Positions 1 to 7,255 of a stretch of DNA of 48,417 nucleotides are shown here, piece by piece. Source of the DNA: a virus. The position numbers and the translations under genes are program-made. The stretch lies in the IMG/VR virus record IMGVR_UViG_3300017706_001290, positions 1-48,417 of that record; one strand, given 5' to 3'. The stretch's first letter is position 1, and every line of letters starts with the position of its first letter. Under the pieces are notes generated by a model. The model did not search any database. It saw only the letters and a program-made list of their open reading frames with translations, and was not told where the DNA came from.

Positions 1-39
1 CACAAAAGTTTCGATTTCAAATCTTGTTCTAATGCTCAT
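1..39 (-). CDS. Start of an unrecognised gene, truncated by the window edge
   Basis: Only the first 13 codons are inside the window, reading MSIRTRFEIETFV, so the product cannot be named. The ATG at 37-39 is preceded by a strong ribosome binding site (AGGAGA, about 6 bases upstream). A near-perfect sigma70-type promoter lies just upstream at 85-112, and a terminator for the neighbouring 74-residue gene sits between the two genes. That arrangement makes this the first gene of a separate transcription unit, probably expressed early or in the middle of infection, unlike the late structural genes to its right. The function is unknown. Confidence 0.75.
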   Translation of the reverse strand, partial: MSIRTRFEIETFV

Positions 40-84
40 AGTTATCTCCTGTGTGAGTTTACATTGTTTTGATTATATAAGATG

Positions 85-112
85 ATTATATAAGAAAATG
101 AGACAATGTCAA
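85..112 (-). promoter_or_regulatory. sigma70-type promoter, exact consensus boxes
   Basis: On the minus strand TTGACA (107-112) is followed after 16 bases by TATAAT (85-90), both exact consensus. The -35 box lies in the loop of the upstream terminator hairpin (100-133), so terminator and promoter overlap physically. The expected start of transcription is near position 78, about 40 bases before the left-edge gene. A second TATAAT-containing copy of the ATCTTATATAATC segment follows directly. Confidence 0.85.
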
Positions 113-133
113 GATGATTCTTAACATTGTCTC
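93..133 (-). terminator. Intrinsic terminator after the 74-residue gene
   Basis: A perfect 10-bp stem, GAGACAATGT paired with ACATTGTCTC (arms 124-133 and 100-109 in plus coordinates), with a 14-base loop, is followed on the minus strand by ATTTTCTTA. It lies directly after the stop of the gene at 151-375. The loop contains the -35 box of the next promoter. Confidence 0.75.
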
Positions 134-150
134 TTATAATATTACTTATC

Positions 151-375
151 CTATGGAGGACTTGTATATTCGTCATCATCCGGATGTAACCCAGAATCTG
201 TACCATATTGGTTTGGATTCTGCCATCCGCCGAAAGTTTCAGATAGCTTAATATTTGATGTTACTGATGGTGAAATAAAATTTCCTAAAGTAGACATACA
301 AATTGACCCGCTTAGACCAAAATAGTTACGAACTTCTCCCATTGTGATATATGCGCCGGTTGCTGGTAATGCCAT
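151..375 (-). CDS. Small conserved-looking virion-associated protein, 74 aa
   Basis: A 74-residue protein that I do not recognise by name. It is rich in Gly, Ser and Thr, with a central stretch (SPSVTSNIKLSETFGGW) of a style I associate with small genes among the tail-fibre loci of marine T4-like phages, and an acidic C-terminal tail (PDDDEY). No signal peptide or membrane segment is visible. The start is well supported by AAGGAGAA about 5 bases before the ATG. It is the last gene of the fibre block, has its own late-promoter-like box upstream (439-446) and a terminator downstream, so it is probably a late product. A role in tail fibre or virion assembly is inferred from position only. Confidence 0.7.
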   Translation of the reverse strand: MALPATGAYITMGEVRNYFGLSGSICMSTLGNFISPSVTSNIKLSETFGGWQNPNQYGTDSGLHPDDDEYTSPP

Positions 376-438
376 TAATATTCTCCTTGAAGTGATTGTT
401 GTTTAACGTTAAAAAGCAAACACCTGTTTACTCCATAC

Positions 439-446
439 TATTTATT
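439..446 (-). promoter_or_regulatory. Late-promoter-like box AATAAATA
   Basis: Minus-strand AATAAATA, seven of eight matches to the T4 late consensus TATAAATA, lies about 64 bases before the ATG of the 74-residue gene. It is one of a family of similar boxes before structural genes in this window. Confidence 0.55.
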
Positions 447-505
447 AACGTAAGTTAAAAGTTAAGTTATACGTTTTCTATTGTTGTATTTTTTATGTAA
501 AAAAA

Positions 506-3500
506 TTATAGATCTTTGAATTTATTTTTTAGCTCTTCTATTTGTTTTTGTTGTTCTTTTATGGCTTCAATCAATACACCTACTATGTTACCATATGCAA
601 CACTTTTCATTCCATCTGCATCTGTGTTTACTAGCTCAGGCAAAACTTCTTCAACTTCCTGTGCTATAACTCCAATGCTAGGCTTCAGGGATTTTTCAAA
701 TGTTACTCCCCTTAAATTATGCACTGTGTCTAACGCATTGTCAATAGTTTGTATATTTCTTTTTAGCCTTTTATCTGAATATGCACAAATGTCTCCTGAT
801 GCAGTAAAAGTACCAGTATAACTTCCGCTCATTTTAAGACCATCTGCTGTTTGTGTAAGTCCATTACCAGCATCTACACTAAATGTAGTGGACGATAACC
901 CAATACCGTTTCCATCAGAATATGTTGTATTTGTATTAGTATCTGTATCTACCCATGGAACATTTACAAACATTTTTCCACTTGATAATTCTACTGGATA
1001 GTTTTTACCATTCTCACCGTATCCAATTTTAACTAATCCTAGTGTGCTTGATGTAGCAGTTGAATATGTTGTGTTTGTGTCAGTATTTGTATCTGTACTG
1101 CTAATAGTAAAGTTAGGATATGTTCCGCTAATACTTGTAGCACCTGAACCTGTTAAACTTACAGTCTGGTCTGGTGCTGTATTTTGGAATTCTGTTCCTA
1201 CAAGAGTAAGTCCAGTTCCTGCTGTATATGTTGTGTTTGTAAAAGATGTAATATATCCTGCACCGTTAGTTAACTGATTGTTATTAGTTGGTATTGTTGG
1301 TTTATCAGATAAATCATCATAACTTTCACTAAACAATTGACTAGTTGTTGCATAACTTGCACCGTTAGTTAACTGATTGTTATTAGTTGGTATTGTTGGC
1401 TTATCAGATAAATCATCATAGCTTCCACTAAACAATTGACTTGTAGTTGCATAACTTGCTCCGTTAGTTAACTGATTGTTGTTAGTTGGAATTGTTGGCT
1501 TATTAGATAAATCTGTATAGCTTCCACTAAACAATTGACTAGTTGTTGCATAACTACTGTCGTTTGTAAATGAACTTACATTAGTTGGTATACGTGCGTC
1601 TACTCTTGCATCTGTATAATATAAATTTCCTGCTTCTGTAATATCATCTGTATCTAATGCAGTTGTTCCACTTGATACTGCACTATCAACATATGATTTG
1701 GTTGTTGCATGATTCGCATTACTTGGAGCACCTGCAAGAGTTAAATCTCCTGTCATTGTATCTCCGGCTTTGCTTATTTTCGTTCCAATATCATTACTAA
1801 CAGTTGTTGCAAAATTTGCATCGTCGCCTAATGCCGCCGCTAGTTCGTTTAGAGTATCTAATACTGCTGGCGCACTATCTATAACATTTGCTACTGCGGT
1901 ATCTGTATAACTATTTGCAGTAGATACTGCATCTACTTCTGATTGATCTGCATATGCTTCATATGCAGTTGTAATTGCTGTTTCACGTGTATCTGTATAT
2001 GCCTTTGCATCTACTTCTGCTGTATCTGCATATGCTTCATATGCAGTTGTAATTGCTGTTTCACGTGTATCTGTATATGCCTTTGCATCTACTTCTGCTT
2101 GATCTGCTTTTGTAGTAGCATCTGTTGCTGATGCACTAATTGCATTAGCTTCTGCCGCATCTGCTTTTGTAGTAGCATCAGTTGCCGCATTTGCTTCTGC
2201 CGCATCTGCTTTTGTAGTAGCATCTGTACTTGCTGTACTAATTGCTGACGCTTTGGCTGTATTAGCTTTGGAAGTCGCATCACTTGAAGCTATTGAAATT
2301 GCTGCAGATTGGGCCGCATTGGCTTTGGAAGTTGCATCATTTGATGCCGCACTAATTGCTGCTGATTGTGCCGCATTAGCTTTAGATGTAGCATCTGTAC
2401 TTGCTGTACTAATTGCATCTGATTCTGCTTGATCTGTATATGCTTCATATGCAGTTGTGATTGCTGCTTCACGTATATCAGTATATGCTTTTGCATCTAC
2501 TTCTGCTGAATTTGCTTTAGTAGTAGCATCTGTTGCTGCTGCCGCTTGTGCCGCATTTGCTTTAGATGTAGCGTCTGCACTTGCTGTACTGATTGCATCT
2601 GATTCTGCTTGGTCTGCATATGCTTCATATGCAGTTGTAATTGCTATTTCACGTGTATCTGTATATGCCTTTGCATCTACTTCCGCTTGATCCGTGTAAT
2701 TATTTGATGTAGATACTGCGTTTGCTTCTGCTGTATCTGTATATGTTTGGTATGCAGTTGTAATTGCTGCTTCACGTGTATCTGTATATGCTTTTGCATC
2801 TGCTTCTGCTGTGTCAACATATACCTCTGTTGCTACGTTGTTACTATTAATTTTTATAGGAACAGTTGACATTAATTCAGTTGCTGATAATGTAAAACGT
2901 TGAGCACCATCAACTGTCATAATGACTGTACCAGTGCCTAAATCAGCAATCTCAACTTGTGAATCGCCTTCTGTAATTGCATTTGTTGAAACTGTAGAAA
3001 TTGTACTATCAACATATGCTTTGTTTACTCCATCAGTAGCACTAGTTGGTGAACCAACATTAATAATTTGGTTACTATCCATGTTAATTTTATCACCAAA
3101 CTGGATTGCATTTCCTCCAGAATCAGTAATACGCTTACCACTTTGTATTTGTAATGTAGACGCAACATTTATTGTTGAATCTGATTCAAGTGTTAGTACG
3201 CCTGTACCTTCTGTTTTAATTAATAATGACTGATCTGTATTAGAACGAACAATAATTGTTCCTGCGCTATCTTCTATAACTTTTTGATTGTTAATATACA
3301 GTGATCCTTCTGACAAATAAAGGTCACGCCATTTTTTACTAGGACTACCTAAGTCAAAACCAGTTGTTCCGTCTGAATCTACACTTGGTATAATATGTCC
3401 TGATAATGACAAATTTCCTACAAGTATACTATCTGCATATGATTGTGCGGCAGCTAATGTATTTGTATCACCAATTCCAATATTAGTTTGTAAATTTATT

Positions 3501-3721
3501 ATATCGCCTGCTAATGCTGCTTGCGCCCTAGCATCTGTAAAATATAAATTATTAGAACCTTCATTCACTGAATCAGAATCTATATTTAATATTACATTTT
3601 GTAATGTAATATTTCCATTTCCATCACCAACAAGTACAGGTACATCTTCTACTCTTAGTAGATTAACATTACCATCTGTATCATTATCAATTACTGTTTT
3701 ATTAACTACTTTAAAAGCCAC
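506..3721 (-). CDS. Tail fibre protein with C-terminal S74 intramolecular chaperone, 1071 aa
   Basis: A long fibre protein. Residues about 100-240 form a head module with GHIIPSVDSDG and LGSPSKKWRDLYL motifs. The middle (about 300-640) is an Ala/Asp/Thr-rich repeated helical stalk with 26-residue units (AYTDTRETAITTAYEAYAD). Three 33-residue repeats (SQLFSGSYDDLSDKPTIP) follow at about 715-820. The end is a peptidase S74 chaperone: YSDKRLKRNI, with the likely self-cleavage Ser near residue 982, then GVIAQEVEEVLPELV and a final coiled coil. In this family the chaperone drives fibre trimerisation and then cuts itself off. The start codon is GTG, with AGGA upstream and a late promoter at 3751-3758. 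It is paralogous to the next fibre (3819-7103). Receptor binding is inferred. Confidence 0.9.
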   Translation of the reverse strand: MAFKVVNKTVIDNDTDGNVNLLRVEDVPVLVGDGNGNITLQNVILNIDSDSVNEGSNNLYFTDARAQAALAGDIINLQTNIGIGDTNTLAAAQSYADSILVGNLSLSGHIIPSVDSDGTTGFDLGSPSKKWRDLYLSEGSLYINNQKVIEDSAGTIIVRSNTDQSLLIKTEGTGVLTLESDSTINVASTLQIQSGKRITDSGGNAIQFGDKINMDSNQIINVGSPTSATDGVNKAYVDSTISTVSTNAITEGDSQVEIADLGTGTVIMTVDGAQRFTLSATELMSTVPIKINSNNVATEVYVDTAEADAKAYTDTREAAITTAYQTYTDTAEANAVSTSNNYTDQAEVDAKAYTDTREIAITTAYEAYADQAESDAISTASADATSKANAAQAAAATDATTKANSAEVDAKAYTDIREAAITTAYEAYTDQAESDAISTASTDATSKANAAQSAAISAASNDATSKANAAQSAAISIASSDATSKANTAKASAISTASTDATTKADAAEANAATDATTKADAAEANAISASATDATTKADQAEVDAKAYTDTRETAITTAYEAYADTAEVDAKAYTDTRETAITTAYEAYADQSEVDAVSTANSYTDTAVANVIDSAPAVLDTLNELAAALGDDANFATTVSNDIGTKISKAGDTMTGDLTLAGAPSNANHATTKSYVDSAVSSGTTALDTDDITEAGNLYYTDARVDARIPTNVSSFTNDSSYATTSQLFSGSYTDLSNKPTIPTNNNQLTNGASYATTSQLFSGSYDDLSDKPTIPTNNNQLTNGASYATTSQLFSESYDDLSDKPTIPTNNNQLTNGAGYITSFTNTTYTAGTGLTLVGTEFQNTAPDQTVSLTGSGATSISGTYPNFTISSTDTNTDTNTTYSTATSSTLGLVKIGYGENGKNYPVELSSGKMFVNVPWVDTDTNTNTTYSDGNGIGLSSTTFSVDAGNGLTQTADGLKMSGSYTGTFTASGDICAYSDKRLKRNIQTIDNALDTVHNLRGVTFEKSLKPSIGVIAQEVEEVLPELVNTDADGMKSVAYGNIVGVLIEAIKEQQKQIEELKNKFKDL
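1271..1567 (-). repeat. Three tandem 99-bp repeats inside the fibre gene
   Basis: The segment starting TAACTGATTG on the plus strand recurs at 1271, 1370 and 1469, an exact 99-base period, encoding three copies of a 33-residue fibre unit (SQLFSGSYDDLSDKPTIP core). A more diverged copy of part of the unit adjoins. Because the period is a multiple of three, gain or loss of a unit would keep the frame. Confidence 0.85.
1940..2800 (-). repeat. Degenerate 78-bp repeats encoding the fibre stalk
   Basis: The 78-base unit encoding YTDTRETAITTAYEAYAD recurs back to back near 1946 and 2024 and again near 2450, 2620 and 2750, interleaved with shorter units encoding DATSKANAAQAAA. The copies are near identical at the DNA level, which suggests duplication or recombination within the stalk. 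The same units occur in the neighbouring fibre gene at about 4400-5460. Confidence 0.75.
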
Positions 3722-3750
3722 TTTAATTATTCCTAGTTTGTTATTAGTAG

Positions 3751-3758
3751 TATTTATG
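3751..3758 (-). promoter_or_regulatory. Late promoter CATAAATA
   Basis: Minus-strand CATAAATACTA, seven of eight matches to T4 late TATAAATA, lies 30 bases before the GTG start of the 1071-residue fibre and just downstream of the preceding terminator. Confidence 0.75.
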
Positions 3759-3767
3759 CATATTCAT

Positions 3768-3796
3768 AAAAAAAGGAGCAGTGTTGCCACTGCTCC
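3768..3796 (-). terminator. Strong intrinsic terminator after the 1094-aa fibre gene
   Basis: A perfect 9-bp stem GGAGCAGTG/CACTGCTCC closed by a GCAA tetraloop is followed by seven T on the minus strand. It sits 22 bases after the stop of the gene at 3819-7103. Confidence 0.92.
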
Positions 3797-3818
3797 AAAT
3801 ATTACTAGTTTGGTAAAA

Positions 3819-6800
3819 TTACTTCTTTAGTGACTCTACTTCTGCTTTTAGTTCTTTTAATGCTTCAATTAGTAAGCCTGTTACGTTACCGTAAGCTACC
3901 ATTTTAACACCATTTTCATCAGTTTGTACTGCTTCTGGAAGAACTGATTCTAGTTCTTGAGCAATAACACCTGTTGATGTTGAACCGTCTGCTAGTCTGT
4001 CAAATGTTACACCACGGATTGCATCCACTTTGCCCATCGCACCTTCAATTGTTTGTACGTTAGTTTTTAGTGAAGCATCTGAGTATGCACATATGTCACC
4101 AGTTGCTGTAAATGTACCAGTGTATGAACCACTCATTGTAACTGCATCTGCTGATACTGTAATACCATTACCGCCAATAACATTCATAGTTACTGTTTCA
4201 CTGTTGGTTTGGTTCATGCTAAATGCACCACCACCAGTCATACCAGCACCTGCTGCCATTGTTACAGTTCCATTACCAATTGTCAATCCTGAAATAGCTG
4301 CTGAAAGTTCTGCATCAGTTGCCATTGCATCTTGAATTTCTTTTAGTGTATCAAACGATGCACTTGCACCATTTACTAAGTCTGAAATTGCTGAAGTTGC
4401 AAAAGATTGTGCTGCTGATTGAGCCGCATTAGCTTTAGAAGTTGCATCTGAACTTGCTGAACTAATTGCTGCTGATTGAGCCGCATTAGCTTTAGAAGTT
4501 GCATCACTTGACGCCGCACTAATTGCCGCCGCTTGTGCCGCATTAGCTTTAGATGTAGCATCTGCTGAAGCTGCTGATTCTGCGTCTGCTTCTGCTTGGT
4601 TTGCATATGATTGATATGCACTTGTAATAGCAGTTTCACGTGCATCTGTATATGCTTCTGCTGTTGCTTCTGCCGCCGCTTGTGCTGCATTTGCTTTAGA
4701 AGTTGCATCTGCCGCCGCTGCTGTTGTTGAACCTGATCCTGCATTATCTGCATATGTTTCGTATGCAGTTGTAATAGCCGCTTCACGAGTATCTGTATAT
4801 GATTCACAACTTGCAATTGCTGCTGCTTGTGCCGCATTTGCTTTAGAAGTTGCATCTGCACTTGCTGTACTAATTGCATCTGCTTCTGCTAAATCTGCAT
4901 ATGTTTCACAACTTGAAATTGCCGCCGCTTGTGCTGCATTTGCTTTAGTTGTTGCATCAGTTGCCGCCGCTGAGGTAGCTGCCGCTTGTGCCGCATTTGC
5001 TTTATTAGTTGCATCAGTTGCCGCATTAGATTCTGCTGTATCAGCTTTTGATGTCGCATCAGCTGATGCTGCTGCTTGTGCCGCATTAGCTTTAGATGTT
5101 GCATCTGCACTTGCTGTACTAATTGCTTCAGATTTTGCTGTAGCAATATTTGTAGCTGTTGAAGCTGCAAAATTAGCATCGTCGCCCATTGCTGCTGCTA
5201 GTTCATTTAATGTATCTAGCGCACCAGGTGCTGCGGCTACTAAGGCTGAAACTTCTGTATCTGTATATGCTTTTGCATCTGCTTCTGCTTGATCAGCGTA
5301 TGCTCTATATGCAGTTGTAATTGCTGTTTCTCTTGTATCCGTATATGCTTTTGCATCTACTTCTGCTGAATCTGCTTTAGTAGTAGCATCTGTTGCCGCT
5401 GCCGCTTGCGCCGCATTTGCTTTAGATGTAGCGTCTGCACTTGCTGTACTAATTGCATTTGATTCTGCTGAATCAACATATGTTTTATTTGTTGCATCTG
5501 TTCCTGCTACTGGTGTACTAACACCTTCTAGAACATTACCACCTAGTGCAATTGCACCACCTGCACCTGGACGTAGATTAAGATCTGCTTGACCAGTTAC
5601 TGGACGGAATGTAGAAGCACATACTGTTGGACTACCAGCGTTATCTGGGTCATCACCAACAATGCCTACTGCACCATATGTTACATCTCCACCATCTAGT
5701 GAAATTTTACCACCTGAATTAGGACGTAAGTTTAGGTTTGATACACTTGCTGTAGGACGGAATGATGACGCACAAACTGCTGGGTTACCAGCTGCATCTG
5801 GGTCGTCGCCTACAATTGTTGATCCTGAATATGAAACTTCTGATGTTCCTGATAATTCTAGATCTGCATTAGCACCTAATTCAAGTGCGCCGCCTGTTAC
5901 TGCAATGCCGCCTGCTACATTATTAAAATCTAATGCTGCAATTTCTGAATCAGTATGTGCAATAGCCGCTGCTTTTGCTGTAGCAATATTTGTAGCTGTT
6001 GAAGCTGCAAAGTTTGCGTCATCACCCATAGCTGCCGCTAGTTCATTTAGTGTATCTAGTGCGCCTGGTGCTGTATCTACTAATGCCGCAATTGCTGCAT
6101 CTGCATATGCATTTGCATCTGTTTCTGCTGTATCTGCATATGTTTGTAATGCTGTCGTTGCTGTAGCAACAATACCATCTGCATATGTGTTTGCCGCTGT
6201 TCCTGTTGCATTTGTTTTATTAGTTGCATCAGTTGCCGCCGCTGAGATAGCTGCCGCCTGTGCCGCATTTGCTTTAGTAGTAGCATCTGTGCTTGCTGTA
6301 GTAGTTGCTGTAGCAACAATACCATCTGCATATGATTTTGCATCTACTTCTGATTGATCTGAATATGCTTGTAATGCAGTCGTTGCTGTTGCAATTTCTC
6401 CATCTGTATATGTATTTGCATCTGCTTCAGCTGTATCAACATAGCCTTCATTTGCTAATGTATGACCGTTTACTGTTACTGGAACCGTCATTGCTAGTCC
6501 AGTAGCTGATAATGCAAACCTTTGGCCGCCGTCTACAGTAATTCCAACTGTACCAGTACCCAAGTCAGCGATTTCAATTTCTGAGTCGCCTTCTGTAATT
6601 GCATCTGTTGCTATGCCATTTACTAATGAATCAACATATAGTTTTGTCGTTGCATGTCCATCTGCTGTTGGTGCTCCAACATTAATAACTTGATTATTGT
6701 CCATATCAATTTTATCACCAAACGTAACTGCGTTACCGCCTTGGTCTGTGATTTTTTTGTCTGTACCCATTTGTAGGGTAGCTGCTATTGATACAGTTGT

Positions 6801-7103
6801 AGCTGATTGAAGTGTTAATACACCAGTACCAGTTACTCTCGTAGTTAGTGATTGATCTGGGTCAGCTGTAACAACGATTGTTCCAGCATCAGATTCAATA
6901 ACTTTTTGCCCATCGATATATAGTGAGCCTTGTGATAGATATAGGTCGCGCCATTTTTTGCTAGGACTACCCAAATCAAAACCAGTAGTACCGTTAGAGT
7001 CTATACTTGGTATGATATGACCAGTCATGTCTAGGTTACCCACTAATACTGAGTCAGCATTAGTATTGAAGCCACCGTCTATAAAAAATTGTTTTTGTGC
7101 CAT
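3819..7103 (-). CDS. Tail fibre protein with C-terminal S74-like chaperone, 1094 aa
   Basis: A second long fibre, paralogous to its downstream neighbour. It has the same head module near the N terminus (GHIIPSIDSNG, LGSPSKKWRDLYLSQGSLY), an Ala-rich repeated stalk, two GALDTLNELAAAMGDDANFA segments, a central pair of GDDPDxAGxPxVCASxFRP repeats (about residues 430-510), and a C-terminal S74-type domain (YSDASLKTNV, GVIAQELESVLPEAV, final coiled coil). The Ser expected to be the self-cleavage site is near residue 1008. The downstream neighbour has SDKRLKRN where this protein has SDASLKTN, so a basic residue close to the cleavage site is replaced and processing may differ. It has a late-promoter-like box upstream and a strong terminator downstream. 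Confidence 0.9.
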   Translation of the reverse strand: MAQKQFFIDGGFNTNADSVLVGNLDMTGHIIPSIDSNGTTGFDLGSPSKKWRDLYLSQGSLYIDGQKVIESDAGTIVVTADPDQSLTTRVTGTGVLTLQSATTVSIAATLQMGTDKKITDQGGNAVTFGDKIDMDNNQVINVGAPTADGHATTKLYVDSLVNGIATDAITEGDSEIEIADLGTGTVGITVDGGQRFALSATGLAMTVPVTVNGHTLANEGYVDTAEADANTYTDGEIATATTALQAYSDQSEVDAKSYADGIVATATTTASTDATTKANAAQAAAISAAATDATNKTNATGTAANTYADGIVATATTALQTYADTAETDANAYADAAIAALVDTAPGALDTLNELAAAMGDDANFAASTATNIATAKAAAIAHTDSEIAALDFNNVAGGIAVTGGALELGANADLELSGTSEVSYSGSTIVGDDPDAAGNPAVCASSFRPTASVSNLNLRPNSGGKISLDGGDVTYGAVGIVGDDPDNAGSPTVCASTFRPVTGQADLNLRPGAGGAIALGGNVLEGVSTPVAGTDATNKTYVDSAESNAISTASADATSKANAAQAAAATDATTKADSAEVDAKAYTDTRETAITTAYRAYADQAEADAKAYTDTEVSALVAAAPGALDTLNELAAAMGDDANFAASTATNIATAKSEAISTASADATSKANAAQAAASADATSKADTAESNAATDATNKANAAQAAATSAAATDATTKANAAQAAAISSCETYADLAEADAISTASADATSKANAAQAAAIASCESYTDTREAAITTAYETYADNAGSGSTTAAAADATSKANAAQAAAEATAEAYTDARETAITSAYQSYANQAEADAESAASADATSKANAAQAAAISAASSDATSKANAAQSAAISSASSDATSKANAAQSAAQSFATSAISDLVNGASASFDTLKEIQDAMATDAELSAAISGLTIGNGTVTMAAGAGMTGGGAFSMNQTNSETVTMNVIGGNGITVSADAVTMSGSYTGTFTATGDICAYSDASLKTNVQTIEGAMGKVDAIRGVTFDRLADGSTSTGVIAQELESVLPEAVQTDENGVKMVAYGNVTGLLIEALKELKAEVESLKK

Positions 7104-7155
7104 TTTTTAAAAATCCTTTTCGCGAAAGAGTTTAAGTCGCATTGAGCAACTATAA

Positions 7156-7163
7156 TATTTATT
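7156..7163 (-). promoter_or_regulatory. Late-promoter-like box AATAAATA
   Basis: Minus-strand AATAAATATTATAG lies about 53 bases before the ATG of the 1094-residue fibre. It matches seven of eight positions of TATAAATA. The ribosome binding site AAGGA follows closer to the gene. Confidence 0.6.
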
Positions 7164-7213
7164 TCAATATATGTAGTATTAACTACTTTTATATTGAAAA
7201 TTTTAGTTTAGTT

Positions 7214-7236
7214 GGGTGCAACCTTATGCTGCACCC
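7214..7236 (-). terminator. Probable terminator hairpin after the 1516-aa fibre gene
   Basis: A perfect 7-bp stem GGGTGCA/TGCACCC lies 20 bases after the stop. The downstream minus-strand sequence is A/T-rich but lacks a clean T tract (AACTAAACTAAAATTTT), so termination may be weak or the hairpin may mainly protect the 3' end. Confidence 0.5.
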
Positions 7237-7255
7237 ATCTTTATTAAATTAACTC

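Noticed and set aside
1940-2800. CRISPR array, because of regularly spaced similar units.
   Set aside because: The repeats are in-frame, longer than CRISPR repeats, without unique spacers, and encode a fibre stalk.
5662-6357. A 231-codon plus-strand open frame opposite the 1094-residue fibre.
   Set aside because: Its low-complexity Ala/Val/Ser sequence mirrors the Ala-rich stalk codons on the other strand; similar shadows occur opposite the other fibres.
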